A stretch of DNA of 64,000 nucleotides from Phycisphaerales bacterium (GCA_023135165.1 JAGLTS010000013.1:1-64000); one strand, 5' to 3'; numbered from the stretch's first letter, positions 46,986 through 57,422 are shown. The notes: a model not told the origin generated them from the sequence alone. Program-made: numbers and translations.

Positions 46986-47061
46986 GCTGAGGTCTATACA
47001 CAACTCCGCCCTGGGGTTCGGACTAGCAAAGCGAGCCGCGGCGTCCTCGCCAGCGGTCCCC
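46986..47061. repeat. Long direct repeat, copy 2 (downstream of the zinc-ribbon pair)
   Basis: Matches 44319-44408 over about 76 bases, with a few substitutions and a ~14-bp gap. The two copies bracket the zinc-ribbon paralogues at a distance of about 2.6 kb, in the same orientation. Confidence 0.85.
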
Positions 47062-47111
47062 GCTCAGCGTGCGTGATATGTACGCGAGGCGCCGATCACA
47101 CGACGACCGGC

Positions 47112-48536
47112 TCATCCGTTCCGTGGAATCACACGATCTGATGGGCCGAGCGTGTCCGCCACCTTCGTATTGAACTCCTCGTAGCCCGGCCGACCCATCA
47201 GGCCGAACGTCGCCTGCTTGCCGAGTTCGACAGCAGGTTGATCGTATGCGTTGATGTTCAGCATCAACCCGGCGTAGCTCGTCGCGATCTCCCACAGGGC
47301 GATGAACTGGCCGACGTAGTACGCATCGAGCGTCGGGAACGTGATCGTGAAGTTCGGTCGCTTGCTCTCGACAAGCGCATACTCCGTCGCGCGTTTCTCA
47401 GCGGCGAGCAGCGTCGTGAATGAAACGCCTTGCAGGTACTTCAGGTTCTCAACATCCAGGCCGGTCGGAATCGTGAGATCGCGCGGGAGCTTCCGCACGT
47501 CAACAAAGCCGATGACCTTGTCGTTCGGCCCTTCACGGTAGAGCTGGACCTGTGAGTGCTGATCCGTCGTGCCCAGCGCCTTGATGGGCGTCGCGCCCGC
47601 GAAGACTTCGTTGCCTTGTCGATCGACCTGTTTTCCAAGCGATTCCGCCCAGATTTGGCGATACCAGTCGGCGAGGCTGTAGAGCGCGTTGCAGTACGGC
47701 ATGAGCACGTGATTCGGTTTGCCTCGCTTGGTGAACTCGATCAGGAGAAACGCGAGCATGGCGGCGGGGTTGCTCGTCATGTCCCGGCGCGAGCACGGCG
47801 CATCCATGGATGCAGCCCCGTCGAGCAGCGCTTCGATGTCAATGCCGCACATCGCGGCGCTGAAGAGACCGACGGGTGAGAGCACGCTGAATCGCCCGCC
47901 CACGCCGTCCGGCACGGGGAGGTTGCGGTATCCCTCCGCATCGACGATCGATCGCATCGTGCCTCGGCTCGGGTCGGTGATCGCGATGATGTTGCGGTGG
48001 GCGTTGTCGCCGAGGCTGTTGATGAGAACGTCGCGCATGGTGATGAACTGCGCCGCGGTTTCCGCCGTCTCGCCTGACTTGCTGATGACGTTGACGAGCG
48101 TGCGCGACAGGCCGGGATCGACGGTCTCAGCGAAATCAAGGATGTCGCCCAGGAGCATGGGATCGACGTTGTCCACGACGAAGAGGCGAGGACCGGGCCT
48201 GATGCCGTCGGGAAGCAGGTTGTATGTCACCGGGTTCAGCGCGTTCTGCAAGGCGATGTTGCCGAGTGCGGAGCCGCCGATCCCCAGGACGATGAGCGTG
48301 TCGTACGTGCCTGCGCAGTCGTCGACGAGCCGGCGAATCGCCTTGGTGTGCGCACTGCGGGCAGGGTCGAACGGCAAGTCGCGGTAGGCGGTCTCGCCCG
48401 CTGCGCGCATAGCGTCAAGCTCTTCACCGTGCTCGGCGACGGCGGAGAGGGATGCTTCAAGATGCGCCGGGTCGAGGCCTTCATCACCGATGCGGTCGGA
48501 CAGGCAGTTGGCGTAGTCAAGAACGAGGTCGGGCAT
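47112..48536 (-). CDS. pgi: Glucose-6-phosphate isomerase
   Basis: Interconverts glucose-6-phosphate and fructose-6-phosphate. Diagnostic blocks are 'TLIVLGIGGSALGNIALQ', 'NVISKSGETAETAAQF', 'GVGGRFSVLSPVGL' and 'LGTTDQHSQVQLYREGPND'. From Met48 of the listed ORF (ATG 48536) the protein is 474 aa, close to the short Bacillus-like PGI type; the upstream part of the ORF reads through the divergent hpt gene. It is divergent from hpt with a gap of only 85 bp. Confidence 0.95.
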   Translation of the reverse strand: MPDLVLDYANCLSDRIGDEGLDPAHLEASLSAVAEHGEELDAMRAAGETAYRDLPFDPARSAHTKAIRRLVDDCAGTYDTLIVLGIGGSALGNIALQNALNPVTYNLLPDGIRPGPRLFVVDNVDPMLLGDILDFAETVDPGLSRTLVNVISKSGETAETAAQFITMRDVLINSLGDNAHRNIIAITDPSRGTMRSIVDAEGYRNLPVPDGVGGRFSVLSPVGLFSAAMCGIDIEALLDGAASMDAPCSRRDMTSNPAAMLAFLLIEFTKRGKPNHVLMPYCNALYSLADWYRQIWAESLGKQVDRQGNEVFAGATPIKALGTTDQHSQVQLYREGPNDKVIGFVDVRKLPRDLTIPTGLDVENLKYLQGVSFTTLLAAEKRATEYALVESKRPNFTITFPTLDAYYVGQFIALWEIATSYAGLMLNINAYDQPAVELGKQATFGLMGRPGYEEFNTKVADTLGPSDRVIPRNG

Positions 48537-48621
48537 GGCATGACTCCGGGATGTGGGTTGCTGCTGGGGTGAGTTGCCGTCACGGGTCCGCGCTGAGACT
48601 GGTTTGGAGTAGGATACCGTG

Positions 48622-49200
48622 ATGCCCGGCGACATCGAAAATGACATCGACCGCGTGCTCATTGATCGAGACCGCATCGCCGCCCGCGTCGCGGAGCTTG
48701 GTCGTCAGATCGCAGCCGACCTGGAGCGTGACACGAAGCGTCACCCGAGTGACGAGCACGCCGGGGAGATCGTGCTGGTTCCAATCCTGACCGGGTCTAT
48801 CATCTTCCTGGCGGACCTGATCCGGAGCATGCCGCTGAAGATGCAGATCCGCGTGATTTCGGTGAGCAGCTATGCGGGGCGAACGACACAGAGCCGGGGC
48901 GCGCAGCTCGCCGGTGAGTTGCCGCCGGACATCGAGGGTTCGCATGTCTTGATCGTTGATGACATCCTCGATTCCGGACGGACGATTCGGCTGGTGCGAA
49001 AGCTGATCGCTGAGCGCAAGCCTGCGACCCTGCGGACGTGCGTTCTGCTTCGCAAGGAGATCCCCGAGGCTATGGCGACGCCTTGCGACTACGTCGGGTT
49101 TGACGTTCCCAACGAGTTCATCGTGGGGGCGGGGCTGGACTACAACGGGTACTACCGGAATCTGCCGGACCTTGTGACGCTTCGGCCGGAGGCGATGTGA
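48622..49200 (+). CDS. hpt: Hypoxanthine phosphoribosyltransferase
   Basis: Salvage enzyme making IMP/GMP from hypoxanthine/guanine and PRPP. The PRPP loop 'HVLIVDDILDSGRTIR' and the N-terminal 'LVPILTGSIIFLADLIRSM' are typical. 192 aa from ATG 48622; the GTG one codon earlier (48619) is also possible, with AGGA between 48611 and 48614. Its stop overlaps the start of the PH-domain protein (GTGA), so the two are coupled. Confidence 0.92.
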   Translation: MPGDIENDIDRVLIDRDRIAARVAELGRQIAADLERDTKRHPSDEHAGEIVLVPILTGSIIFLADLIRSMPLKMQIRVISVSSYAGRTTQSRGAQLAGELPPDIEGSHVLIVDDILDSGRTIRLVRKLIAERKPATLRTCVLLRKEIPEAMATPCDYVGFDVPNEFIVGAGLDYNGYYRNLPDLVTLRPEAM

Positions 49201-49802
49201 GCGTTCACGGTGACAAGGCGTGCTCTCGCGGTGCGGCCGATCCCTCACTGTCGAGCGAGGCAACGTCGGTTGCTGAGAGGCACGAGGCCCGGACGCTGCC
49301 CGCGCGTCTGCTCGACGACGGCGAACTCGTCATCCTGATGCTTCGGCCTCACCCGCTGTTTGTCCTCCTGCACCCGCTAGGTAGCCTCACCGGGCTGGCT
49401 GTCCTCACCGTGGTCGCCTGGTGGATCATCCGCCTCAGCCCAACCGGCCCGGGCGGCGGGCTGATGCTCACGGTCGGCGGGTCGCTCATTCTGCTTCGGC
49501 TCATCTGGTCCTGTCTGGAGTGGTACAACCGCGTCTACGTGCTCACCGATCGGCGCGTCATCAGGCGGCGCGGTGTGCTGCGGGTCAGCCTCTTTCAGGC
49601 CCCGCTTCGCCGCATCCAGCACCTGACGATGTACTTCTCAATCCGTGAACGGCTCTTTGGCATCGGCACGATCGGCTTCGCCACGGCGGGGACGGGCATC
49701 CCCGAAGCGTACTGGGTCATGGTTCGCCAGCCGCTCACCGTCCACCGCAGGATTCAGGAGACGATCGACAAGTACGCTGGCCATGTCGGCGATGCATCGT
49801 GA
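49197..49802 (+). CDS. Membrane protein with bacterial PH (bPH2/YdbS-like) domain
   Basis: 201 aa. After a charged tail of about 40 residues come two membrane helices ('LTGLAVLTVVAWWII', 'GLMLTVGGSLILLRLIW') and then a bPH2-like domain: 'NRVYVLTDRRVIRRRGVL', 'LRRIQHLTMYFSIRERLFGI', 'TIGFATAG'. This matches the YdbS/YdbT layout, whose role is not well defined. GTG start 49197 overlaps the hpt stop by 4 nt. Confidence 0.82.
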   Translation: MSVHGDKACSRGAADPSLSSEATSVAERHEARTLPARLLDDGELVILMLRPHPLFVLLHPLGSLTGLAVLTVVAWWIIRLSPTGPGGGLMLTVGGSLILLRLIWSCLEWYNRVYVLTDRRVIRRRGVLRVSLFQAPLRRIQHLTMYFSIRERLFGIGTIGFATAGTGIPEAYWVMVRQPLTVHRRIQETIDKYAGHVGDAS

Positions 49803-50045
49803 CACGTGCGATGTGAGATCCGACGCCTCGACCTGCCCGATCGCCGGCGTCGCCCGCAACCGGCGTGCGATGCGAAGCGTCGCGGGATCATCTACCATGA
49901 TGAGAGCGGCAGTTGGATCGGCGCAGCGGTTCGGTGGAACGCGCACAGCCGGCGTGTCTCCGTGAACCGGGGCGTTGCCAAGTTGTTGTGTGAGAGAGGG
50001 CATCGGGCTGCGCCCGTGCCCGGGCGGGGGTTGCTGGGAAGACCG

Positions 50046-50996
50046 ATGTCGTTGAATAGTGCGTCGAATTCGCGGATTCCGCAGGCCCTGTTGGGCGATG
50101 TGCCGTGCGTGCGATGCCGATACTCGCTGAAGGGTCTGTCGATCATCGGGGCGTGTCCGGAGTGTGGGACGCCGATCGGGACGACGATTCTCTTCACGGT
50201 GGACCCGCAGGCGCCACAGCTCCGACCGATGCGGCACCCCCGGCTGATGGGGGCTGCGGTGCTCCTTGCCTCGCTCTGTGGGTTGCTCTCCGCGCTGTTG
50301 CTGGTGACCCCCTCGGTGGCGGATGGCCTGCACGAGCTTCTCGGTTGGTTCACCGAGCCGAGCCTGCGCGCGATTCGCCGTCAGATGCCGTCGCTGGCCG
50401 TGATTCCGCTGCTGATCACACTCGTGTCGTGCTTGGTCATGTACCGCCCGGTGGTGGGGACGCCGATGAACTGCCGTGTGGGCGTGCTCGGCTCAATCAT
50501 CGGGTTTCTGCTGGTGATCGCATCGCTCTTGCTTCTGCAGTGGTTTGACGTTCAGCTCGGCCTGCGCGGGGCGTTCCACAAGGTGTCGCCGTACGATCGG
50601 CCGGATGAGATCACGCGGGCGCTGGTGCGCATCGTGTTCGACATCGGGCTCGTGACGATCTTCGTGCTGATTCGACCGTCGGCTCGGCTGCTCGTGTACC
50701 GCTCGCTGGCGCTGCGGATGGGGCGTGTCGGCCGACAGGCGCTGTACCCGATGGCAGCGGCAGCGGGGGCAGCAGCGATCGGGGATCTGCTGCGATACCT
50801 CGCGCTGCGGATGACTTCAGAGTTGGATATCGGGTCGTCGCCGCTTCAACTCATCGGCGACATCACTGTCTGGGTGAGTTGCAGCTTCATCGTGCTCGGC
50901 CTCCTGCGCTCGGTGGTTGATGGGTGGCACATCCGCCGTTCGCTTGTGGCGCCGAGCCCATCGCTTGATGACCTGCTCGCGTTTCGACGGTCGTGA
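50046..50996 (+). CDS. Zinc-ribbon multi-pass membrane protein
   Basis: 316 aa from ATG 50046 behind GGGAAG; the ORF is open upstream to 49806, but that part is Arg-rich and lacks a ribosome-binding site. One zinc ribbon, 'PCVRCRYSLKGL...ACPECGTPI', is followed by about seven membrane helices ('LMGAAVLLASLCGLLSALLL', 'LAVIPLLITLVSCLVMY'). The ribbon is of the same planctomycete style as at 44504 and 45480, but the membrane part is not obviously YIP1-like. Function unknown. 50997-51229 holds the groEL1 leader. Confidence 0.78.
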   Translation: MSLNSASNSRIPQALLGDVPCVRCRYSLKGLSIIGACPECGTPIGTTILFTVDPQAPQLRPMRHPRLMGAAVLLASLCGLLSALLLVTPSVADGLHELLGWFTEPSLRAIRRQMPSLAVIPLLITLVSCLVMYRPVVGTPMNCRVGVLGSIIGFLLVIASLLLLQWFDVQLGLRGAFHKVSPYDRPDEITRALVRIVFDIGLVTIFVLIRPSARLLVYRSLALRMGRVGRQALYPMAAAAGAAAIGDLLRYLALRMTSELDIGSSPLQLIGDITVWVSCSFIVLGLLRSVVDGWHIRRSLVAPSPSLDDLLAFRRS

Positions 50997-51229
50997 CTGC
51001 CAGCATGGCAGGCGGCAGAGGTCGACGGGGCGATCCTGTCAGATCCCAACAGGGCGCTTGTTTGTGTAACATCTTGTTGAATAGGTGTTTACAGTCATAC
51101 CGGGGGTGTCGCGGCTTGGCATCGCTGTTGCCATGACCGGGATGGCGAGGCGACCGTCTGCCAGGCGGTCTCCCGCGTCACTTCTTCCTGGAACGTCCAT
51201 ACACCCGCTGAGAAGTGGAGACCTGATTC

Positions 51230-52882
51230 ATGGCCGCAAAAGAACTGGCCTTTGACACCGATGCCCGCCAAGCCCTGCTCACCGGAGTTGAGAAACTCGC
51301 CGCCGCCGTCAAGGCGACACTCGGACCGCGTGGCCGCAACGCCGTCCTTGACAAGTCCTGGGGCGGACCCACCGTGACCAAGGATGGCGTCACCGTCGCT
51401 GAGGAGATCGAACTCCGCGACAAGACGCAGAACATGGGCGCCCAGCTCGTCAAGGAGGCTTCCAGCAAGACCTCCGATGATGCGGGTGACGGGACCACCA
51501 CCGCCGTCGTACTCGCCGAGGCCATCTTCCGTGAAGGGCTTCGCCAGATTACGGCAGGTGCCGACGCCAATGCCATGGTGCGAGGCATCCGCAGGGCGGT
51601 CGATACCGTCACACGCGAGATCGAGTCCATGAGCAAGCCCATCAAGGGCAAGGCCGACATCCAAAACGTCGCCACCATCTCATCCAACAACGATCGGGCC
51701 ATCGGCAAGATCATGGCGAATGCCTTCGAGAGGGTCGGCAAGGACGGTGTCATCACGATCGAAGAAGGCAAGACGATCGACACCTATGTCGATGTCGTCG
51801 AGGGTATGCAGTTCGATCGCGGCTACCTCTCGCCGAACTTCGTCACCAATGTTGACGACATGAAAGTCGAGCTTGAGAAGGCGCTCGTGCTGATCTACGA
51901 GGGCAAGATCGACTCGATCACAAAGTTCGTCCCCTTCCTTGAGAAGGTCATGGCCACGAAGAAGCCGCTTGTGATCATCGCGGAGGATGTCACGGGCGAA
52001 GCGCTCAGCACCCTGGTCATCAACAAACTGCGCGGCGTGCTCAACGTCGTCGCCGTCAAGGCCCCGGGCTACGGCGATCGTCGCAAGGCCATGCTCGCGG
52101 ACATCGCCGTTCTTACCGGCGGCGAGGCGATCATGAAGGATCTCGGCGTCGAACTTGATCAGATCCAGCTCAGCCAGCTCGGCATGGTCAAACGCATCGA
52201 GATCGACAGCGACAACACGACGATCATCGAAGGCGCGGGCAAGAACAGCGCGATCAAGGCGAGGATCGATCAGATCCGCCGGGAGATCGAGCTGTCCACC
52301 AGCGACTACGACACCGAGAAGCTCCAGGAGCGGCTCGCCAAGCTCGCGGGCGGCGTGGCGCAGATCAAGGTCGGCGCCGCGAGCGAAGCGGAACTCAAGG
52401 AGAAGAAGGCGCGCGTCGAGGATGCACTGCACGCCACCCGTGCAGCCATCGAGGAAGGCATCGTGCCAGGCGGCGGCGTCAGCTTCCTGCGGGCCGTACC
52501 CGCACTCGCCGCGGCGCGCAAGGCGGCGCGCGGTGACGAACGGCTCGGCGTCGATGTCGTCGCCAACGCAATGCAGCTTCCGCTTCGGACAATCGCTGAC
52601 AACGCCGGTGAAAAGGGCACCGTCATCGTCGCCAAGGTCAGCGAGCGGAAGGGCAGCTTCGGCTTCGACGCCCTGGCCCGCGAGTACGGCGACCTGATCG
52701 AGAAGGGCATCATCACGCCCGCCAAGGTCGATCGCACCGCACTGCAGAACGCGGCGAGCGTCGCCAACCTGCTGCTTGCCGCCGACTGTGTCGTCACCGA
52801 AAAACCACAGGACAACGAGCCCGCACCGGGCGGCGCGCCAGGCATGGACGGCATGGGTGGCATGGGCGGCATGGGCTTCTAA
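51230..52882 (+). CDS. groL: Chaperonin GroEL, copy 1 (with GGM tail)
   Basis: 60-kDa chaperonin, 550 aa. ATPase residues are kept ('[17 protein letters not shown]', '[20 protein letters not shown]'), and the C-terminus is the hydrophobic Gly-Gly-Met tail '[13 protein letters not shown]' that projects into the folding chamber. In the apical domain the usual 'GYLSPYF' is 'GYLSPNF', that is Asn at the place of E. coli Tyr203, a substrate/GroES contact. Start ATG 51230 behind GTGGAGACC. First gene of groEL1-groES-groEL2. No CIRCE (HrcA) operator is visible upstream, so control is by another route. Confidence 0.96.
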   Translation: MAAKELAFDTDARQALLTGVEKLAAAVKATLGPRGRNAVLDKSWGGPTVTKDGVTVAEEIELRDKTQNMGAQLVKEASSKTSDDAGDGTTTAVVLAEAIFREGLRQITAGADANAMVRGIRRAVDTVTREIESMSKPIKGKADIQNVATISSNNDRAIGKIMANAFERVGKDGVITIEEGKTIDTYVDVVEGMQFDRGYLSPNFVTNVDDMKVELEKALVLIYEGKIDSITKFVPFLEKVMATKKPLVIIAEDVTGEALSTLVINKLRGVLNVVAVKAPGYGDRRKAMLADIAVLTGGEAIMKDLGVELDQIQLSQLGMVKRIEIDSDNTTIIEGAGKNSAIKARIDQIRREIELSTSDYDTEKLQERLAKLAGGVAQIKVGAASEAELKEKKARVEDALHATRAAIEEGIVPGGGVSFLRAVPALAAARKAARGDERLGVDVVANAMQLPLRTIADNAGEKGTVIVAKVSERKGSFGFDALAREYGDLIEKGIITPAKVDRTALQNAASVANLLLAADCVVTEKPQDNEPAPGGAPGMDGMGGMGGMGF

Positions 52883-52969
52883 GCACACGTACCTGCCAAT
52901 CGGCTCGGACACACGAGAAAAACAACACGGCGTCAACGAACGCCGATGCAAGACAACGGAGACACCATC

Positions 52970-53260
52970 ATGGCAATCAAGCCACTCGACGATCGCATCC
53001 TCGTCAAGCCACAAGAGGCGGAAGACAAGACCGCAGCGGGGATCTACCTTCCCGAAGCCGCCAAGGAAAAACCTGTTCGCGGCACAGTCGTCGCGCTCGG
53101 CCCGGGCAAACTGCTTGACAACGGCAAACGCGGCGACATGAGCGTCAAGAAGAACGACATCGTCGTCTACGGCAAGTACGCAGGCACCGAGATCGAGATC
53201 AAGGGCAAGACCCACATGATCCTGCGAGAGTCGGAACTGCTCGGCATCATCGAGAAGTAA
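52970..53260 (+). CDS. groS: Co-chaperonin GroES
   Basis: 10-kDa lid of the GroEL chamber. 96 aa from ATG 52970 behind ACGGAGA; the listed ORF adds eight residues upstream. The family start '[20 protein letters not shown]', the mobile loop '[15 protein letters not shown]' and '[10 protein letters not shown]' are clear. The mobile-loop hydrophobic triplet is Ile-Tyr-Leu, close to E. coli Ile-Val-Leu. It lies between two groEL genes rather than in front of one. Confidence 0.96.
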   Translation: MAIKPLDDRILVKPQEAEDKTAAGIYLPEAAKEKPVRGTVVALGPGKLLDNGKRGDMSVKKNDIVVYGKYAGTEIEIKGKTHMILRESELLGIIEK

Positions 53261-53354
53261 TCGCGCGCGTCGAGCGACTCCGCGATGGCGCGACGAAACA
53301 GGAAATCACCTCCGGCCTGCGAGCCGGGCAGCCACATACAGTTGGATACCAGCG

Positions 53355-54968
53355 ATGACAACGAAACAACAGTTGCGCGGTGAGACGGCTTTGCAGCACA
53401 TGAAGCGAGGCGTCCAGCGGCTCTCCCAAGCGGTCAAGATCACGATGGGACCCGTCGGACGCAACGTCGTCATGGAGAAATCCTATGGCGGCCCGGCGGT
53501 CACCAAGGACGGTGTCACCGTCGCCAAGGAGATCTCGCTTCCTGAGAAGTTCGAGGATATGGGCGTCAAGATGGTCGTCGAAGTCGCCAAGAAAGTCTCC
53601 GACAAGGCGGGCGACGGCACGACGTGCGCGACCATCCTGACCGAGGCGATCTTCGTGGACGGCCTGCGACACCTCGCCGCCGGCGCCAACCCCATGGCGC
53701 TGCAACGCGGCATCAACGCCGCTGCCAAGGTTGCCTGTGATGCGGTCGATGCGATCAGCGTCGAATGCACCGGCAAGGATGACTACCGCAAAGTCGCGAC
53801 CGTCTCGGCGAACCACGACAAGGAGATCGGCGAGACCATCGCGGAAGCGATCAACAAGGTCGGAGCGGAGGGCGTCGTCGAGGTCGAGGAAGGCAAGACC
53901 GCTGAAATGACGCTCGAATACGTCGAGGGCATGCAGTTCGACAAGGGCTATCTCAGCCCCTACTTCATGACCGATCCGGCAAACAGCGAGTGCATCCTCG
54001 AGGATGCGATGATCCTCATCCACGAGAAGAAGATCAGCAACCTCGCCGACCTGCTCCCGCTGCTCAACAAGGTGGCCGGCTCGGGCAATGCGTTGCTCAT
54101 CATCGCAGAGGATGTGGACAACGAAGCACTCGCGGCGCTGGTCGTCAATCGTCTGCGAGGCGTGCTGAAGGTCTGCGCGGTCAAGGCACCGGGCTTCGGC
54201 GATCGACGCAAGGCGATGCTCCAGGATCTCGCGGTCCTCACGGGCGGCACGTTCTTCAGCGAAGACCTCGGCAGAACGCTTGAGGACATCGATCTCACGG
54301 AACTCGGCAAGGCCAAGAAGCTCATCATCACGAAGGATGACACCACCGTCATTCGCGGTGCCGGTAAGAAGAAGGACATCCAAACACGCGCATCGCAGAT
54401 CCAGGCGCAGTACGACAAGTCCACGAGCGACTACGACCGTGAGAAGCTGCAGGAACGCCTGGCGAAACTGACGGGCGGCGTAGCGATCGTCAACGTCGGT
54501 GCCGCGACCGAGACGGCGATGAAGGAGCGCAAGGATCGCGTTGAAGACGCCTTGCACGCCACACGCGCCGCGGCGAAGGAAGGCTACGTGCCCGGCGGCG
54601 GCGTCGCGCTGATCCGCGCGATCGACGCCGTCGAGAAGAGCCGAGCCAAGGCCCGCGGCGATGAAAAGCTCGGCTACGACATCATCGCAGCCTCGCTGGA
54701 GAAGCCCGCATTCCAGATCGCCGACAACGCGGGCGTCGACGGCGACCTCGTCGTCGAGAAGATCAAAGATGGCCAGGGCAACTTCGGATACGACGCAGCG
54801 GCCGACACGTACACGGATCTTGTCCAGGCGGGTATCCTCGACCCGGCGCTCGTCGCCAAGCAGGCCTTGCAGAATGCCGCATCCGTCGCGGGCGTCATGC
54901 TGACCACCGATGTGCTCGTCACCGAACTGAAGGATGACGATGAACCGACGGACGACGCGGTGGTGTAG
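53355..54968 (+). CDS. groL: Chaperonin GroEL, copy 2 (no GGM tail)
   Basis: 537 aa. ATPase motifs are '[16 protein letters not shown]' and '[20 protein letters not shown]'. The apical contact residues are canonical ('GYLSPYFM', '[14 protein letters not shown]'), but the C-terminus is acidic, '[14 protein letters not shown]', with no GGM tail. It is clearly diverged from copy 1, not a recent duplicate. ATG 53355 follows the groES stop by 94 nt. The two copies may serve different substrates; which is essential cannot be told from sequence. Confidence 0.95.
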   Translation: MTTKQQLRGETALQHMKRGVQRLSQAVKITMGPVGRNVVMEKSYGGPAVTKDGVTVAKEISLPEKFEDMGVKMVVEVAKKVSDKAGDGTTCATILTEAIFVDGLRHLAAGANPMALQRGINAAAKVACDAVDAISVECTGKDDYRKVATVSANHDKEIGETIAEAINKVGAEGVVEVEEGKTAEMTLEYVEGMQFDKGYLSPYFMTDPANSECILEDAMILIHEKKISNLADLLPLLNKVAGSGNALLIIAEDVDNEALAALVVNRLRGVLKVCAVKAPGFGDRRKAMLQDLAVLTGGTFFSEDLGRTLEDIDLTELGKAKKLIITKDDTTVIRGAGKKKDIQTRASQIQAQYDKSTSDYDREKLQERLAKLTGGVAIVNVGAATETAMKERKDRVEDALHATRAAAKEGYVPGGGVALIRAIDAVEKSRAKARGDEKLGYDIIAASLEKPAFQIADNAGVDGDLVVEKIKDGQGNFGYDAAADTYTDLVQAGILDPALVAKQALQNAASVAGVMLTTDVLVTELKDDDEPTDDAVV

Positions 54969-55171
54969 CATGCCTCAATGAGCTCACGAGATCATGGCAA
55001 GGGTGCGATTGGCGTCGCGCCCTCGCCTTTTGGAAATGTCGAATGACGAATGTCCCATGGCTGGCGAGAGCGATGAAGCATCGACGATCAAGGAGTTCCG
55101 ATAGCGCATCGACAGCAACCGCGCCAGACTCATTCAGCATGAGACATTAGACATTCCCCGAAGGGCTCCCC

Positions 55172-56356
55172 ATGCCGGCCACACGCGATCGCGATTACTA
55201 CGAAGTGCTCGGCGTCACCCGCGACGCTGGCGCTGACGACATCAAGCGCGCGTACCGCCGGCTGGCGATGAAACACCATCCCGATCGCAACCCAGGCGAC
55301 GCCGAGGCTGAGGAGAAGTTCAAGGAAGCCGCCGCCGCCTACGAGGTTCTCAGCGACGACAAGCGCAAGCGGGTATACGACCAGTACGGTCACGAGGGCT
55401 TGCGCAGCACGCCCGGGCACGACTTCCGCTCGATGCACGCTGAGGACATCTTCTCGATGTTCAACGAGATCTTCGGCGCGGGGTTCGGCGGCATGGGCGG
55501 CGCACGTGGGGGACGTGGGGGCCGCGGTAGGCCGGGGCGCCGCGTCGCACGAGGCTACGACCTTGAAACACAGGTCGAGATCACCCTAGGCGATGTGCTC
55601 ACGGGCGTGGAGAAGGATGTCGAGTTCACGCGGATGGATGTCTGCGAGACGTGCAAGGGCACCGGCGCCAAGCCCGGGACTAAGCCGATCGCCTGTGGGA
55701 CGTGTGGCGGCATGGGACAGGTGACGCAAGTCGGGCTGGGCGGCATGTTCCGCATGCAGACGACCTGTCCGAACTGCCGCGGTAGAGGCTCGGTGATTGG
55801 CGAGCATTGCAACACATGCCGAGGCGTGGGGCGCACCGGCAGGCATCGAAAGCTCTCGATCAAGATCCCGGCGGGCATCCGTGATGGCCAGGCGGTCCGC
55901 GTGCAGGGCGAGGGTGAGCCGCCGCCGCAGGAATTGTCGCCTGAGGGAACAGGTGTGCGAGGCGATCTGCACGTCGTCGTTCGCGTGACGGAACATGAGC
56001 TGTTTGAACGTGATCCGAACAACCCGGATCATCTCGTGCTGGTCATGCCGATCAGTTTCACGCAGGCGACGCTCGGAGCCGATGTCGAGGTTCCTCTGCT
56101 GGACGGTTCGACGACGCTGACCATTCCCAGCGGTACGCAGCACGGGGCGATCTTCCGCATCGTTGGTGAAGGTCTGCCGAACTTGCGATCCGGAAGACGC
56201 GGCAGCCTCGTTGTTGCTGTCAAACTCGAAATACCAACAAAGCTCACGAAGAAGCAAGAAGAGCTCATCCGTGAGTTCGCCGAGACGGAAGACATGAGCG
56301 TCCTTCCGGAACGGCGCGGGTTTATGAAGAAGATCAAGAACATGCTCGGCAAGTAG
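55172..56356 (+). CDS. dnaJ: Chaperone DnaJ
   Basis: Hsp40 partner of DnaK. J domain with '[14 protein letters not shown]' (HPD), Gly-rich region ('[18 protein letters not shown]'), four zinc-binding CxxCxGxG-type repeats ('CETCKGTG', 'CGTCGGMG', 'CPNCRGRG', 'CNTCRGVG') and the C-terminal substrate domains. 394 aa. Followed by grpE after 26 nt and fmdB; dnaK is not in the window. It lies about 200 nt past groEL2, so it probably has its own promoter. Confidence 0.96.
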   Translation: MPATRDRDYYEVLGVTRDAGADDIKRAYRRLAMKHHPDRNPGDAEAEEKFKEAAAAYEVLSDDKRKRVYDQYGHEGLRSTPGHDFRSMHAEDIFSMFNEIFGAGFGGMGGARGGRGGRGRPGRRVARGYDLETQVEITLGDVLTGVEKDVEFTRMDVCETCKGTGAKPGTKPIACGTCGGMGQVTQVGLGGMFRMQTTCPNCRGRGSVIGEHCNTCRGVGRTGRHRKLSIKIPAGIRDGQAVRVQGEGEPPPQELSPEGTGVRGDLHVVVRVTEHELFERDPNNPDHLVLVMPISFTQATLGADVEVPLLDGSTTLTIPSGTQHGAIFRIVGEGLPNLRSGRRGSLVVAVKLEIPTKLTKKQEELIREFAETEDMSVLPERRGFMKKIKNMLGK

Positions 56357-56382
56357 CCGGGCGAGGCGTTTCGAGGCGCGCC

Positions 56383-57012
56383 ATGAAGCGAAAGAAGAAC
56401 AAAGAACAGCTTGACGCGGAAGCGATCGACGACCAGGTCGACGACGCTGCGGTCGATGACCCAGCGCAGGACAAGGCATCGTCCGATGCGGACTACGATC
56501 CCGTCGAGCACATCGCCGAACTGGAGCAGGAGCGTGACGAAGCAATCGCGAAGTACCAACGCTCGCTCGCTGATTTCCAGAACTACCAGCGCCGCAGCAT
56601 CCAGAACGAGCGCCAAGCCAACGAGCAGGGCATCGCATCCGTCGCACGGGGTTTGCTCCCGGTGATGGACCATTTCACGCTTGCACTGGGTCAGGACCCT
56701 CAGCAGACGACCGTCGAACAGTTCATGGCGGGTATGCGCATCGTGCGAGATGAACTCGTCAAAGCCCTCCAGATCCACGGCCTGACTTCAATCCAAGTCG
56801 AAGTCGGCGACGCCTTCGACCCGAAATACCACGACGCCGTCGCCCGTGTCGCGGCTCAAGACGTTGATCCCGGATGTGTGTCAAATATCACACAGGATGG
56901 GTTCATGCTCGGCGACCGCGTTCTGCGCGCCGTGAAGGTAACAATCGCGCCCGAAGACGTGGAAGACGAGCCGACTGATGCGACGGATGATGATGCTGAG
57001 CGCAGCGAGTGA
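56383..57012 (+). CDS. grpE: Nucleotide exchange factor GrpE
   Basis: GrpE releases ADP from DnaK. An acidic N-terminus of about 45 residues, a long helix ('ELEQERDEAIAKYQRSLADF' on to 'QNYQRRSIQNERQANE') and the C-terminal beta domain with 'DAFDPKYHDAVARV' are typical, although the usual 'GY' motif is replaced by 'DGFMLGDRVLRAVKVTI'. 209 aa. It follows dnaJ after 26 nt, the reverse of the common grpE-dnaK-dnaJ order. Confidence 0.93.
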   Translation: MKRKKNKEQLDAEAIDDQVDDAAVDDPAQDKASSDADYDPVEHIAELEQERDEAIAKYQRSLADFQNYQRRSIQNERQANEQGIASVARGLLPVMDHFTLALGQDPQQTTVEQFMAGMRIVRDELVKALQIHGLTSIQVEVGDAFDPKYHDAVARVAAQDVDPGCVSNITQDGFMLGDRVLRAVKVTIAPEDVEDEPTDATDDDAERSE

Positions 57013-57036
57013 GCCGCCGGCGAAAGGAAGTATGTG

Positions 57037-57366
57037 ATGCCGACGTATGAATACGAGTGTGAAACGTGCGAGCACGCGTTCGAAGAGTTCCAATCGATGA
57101 CAGCTCGCCCGCTGCGCAAGTGCCCCGAGTGCGGCGAACGGTCGCTGCGGCGGCTGATCGGCGCGGGCGCGGGTCTGATCTTCAAAGGCAGCGGCTTCTA
57201 CGAGACGGACTACCGTTCCGCAAGCTACAAGAAAGCAGCAGAAGCCGAGAAGAGTGCCCAGTCATCCAAGTCAGACAAGAAGAGCGACGGCGCATCCGGC
57301 AAAACAAAGCCCAAAGCAGGCAATCCCGACGCCAAGAAGGCGGCAACGGCCAGCAAGTCCGGCTGA
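57037..57366 (+). CDS. FmdB-family zinc-ribbon protein
   Basis: A short zinc-ribbon protein of the FmdB/CxxC_CxxC_SSSS type: 'MPTYEYECETCEHAFEEFQS' and 'RKCPECGERSLRRLIG', followed by the usual 'FKGSGFYETDYR'. The C-terminal ~45 residues are a Lys/Ser/Ala-rich low-complexity tail. 109 aa from ATG 57037, with GAAAGGAAG ahead. Often found near other housekeeping genes; here the last gene of dnaJ-grpE-fmdB. The molecular role is unknown, perhaps nucleic-acid binding. Confidence 0.9.
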   Translation: MPTYEYECETCEHAFEEFQSMTARPLRKCPECGERSLRRLIGAGAGLIFKGSGFYETDYRSASYKKAAEAEKSAQSSKSDKKSDGASGKTKPKAGNPDAKKAATASKSG

Positions 57367-57422
57367 GTGCGCGGGAATGCCCGTCTGCGTGTTCGCTGCA
57401 CCCGATGATTGACAGATCCCGC

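Noticed and set aside
49806-50045. Upstream extension of the third zinc-ribbon gene
   Set aside because: The extra 80 residues are Arg-rich without motif, whereas ATG 50046 has a ribosome-binding site and leads straight into the zinc ribbon.
50997-51229. CIRCE/HrcA operator upstream of groEL1
   Set aside because: No TTAGCACTC-N9-GAGTGCTAA-like dyad is present; only a weak TGGCA/TGCCA dyad and an AT-rich patch were seen.
51680-54971. Minus-strand ORFs of 511 and 574 aa opposite groEL1/groES and groEL2
   Set aside because: Both mirror the chaperonin genes codon for codon, and no family features are present. Shadows.
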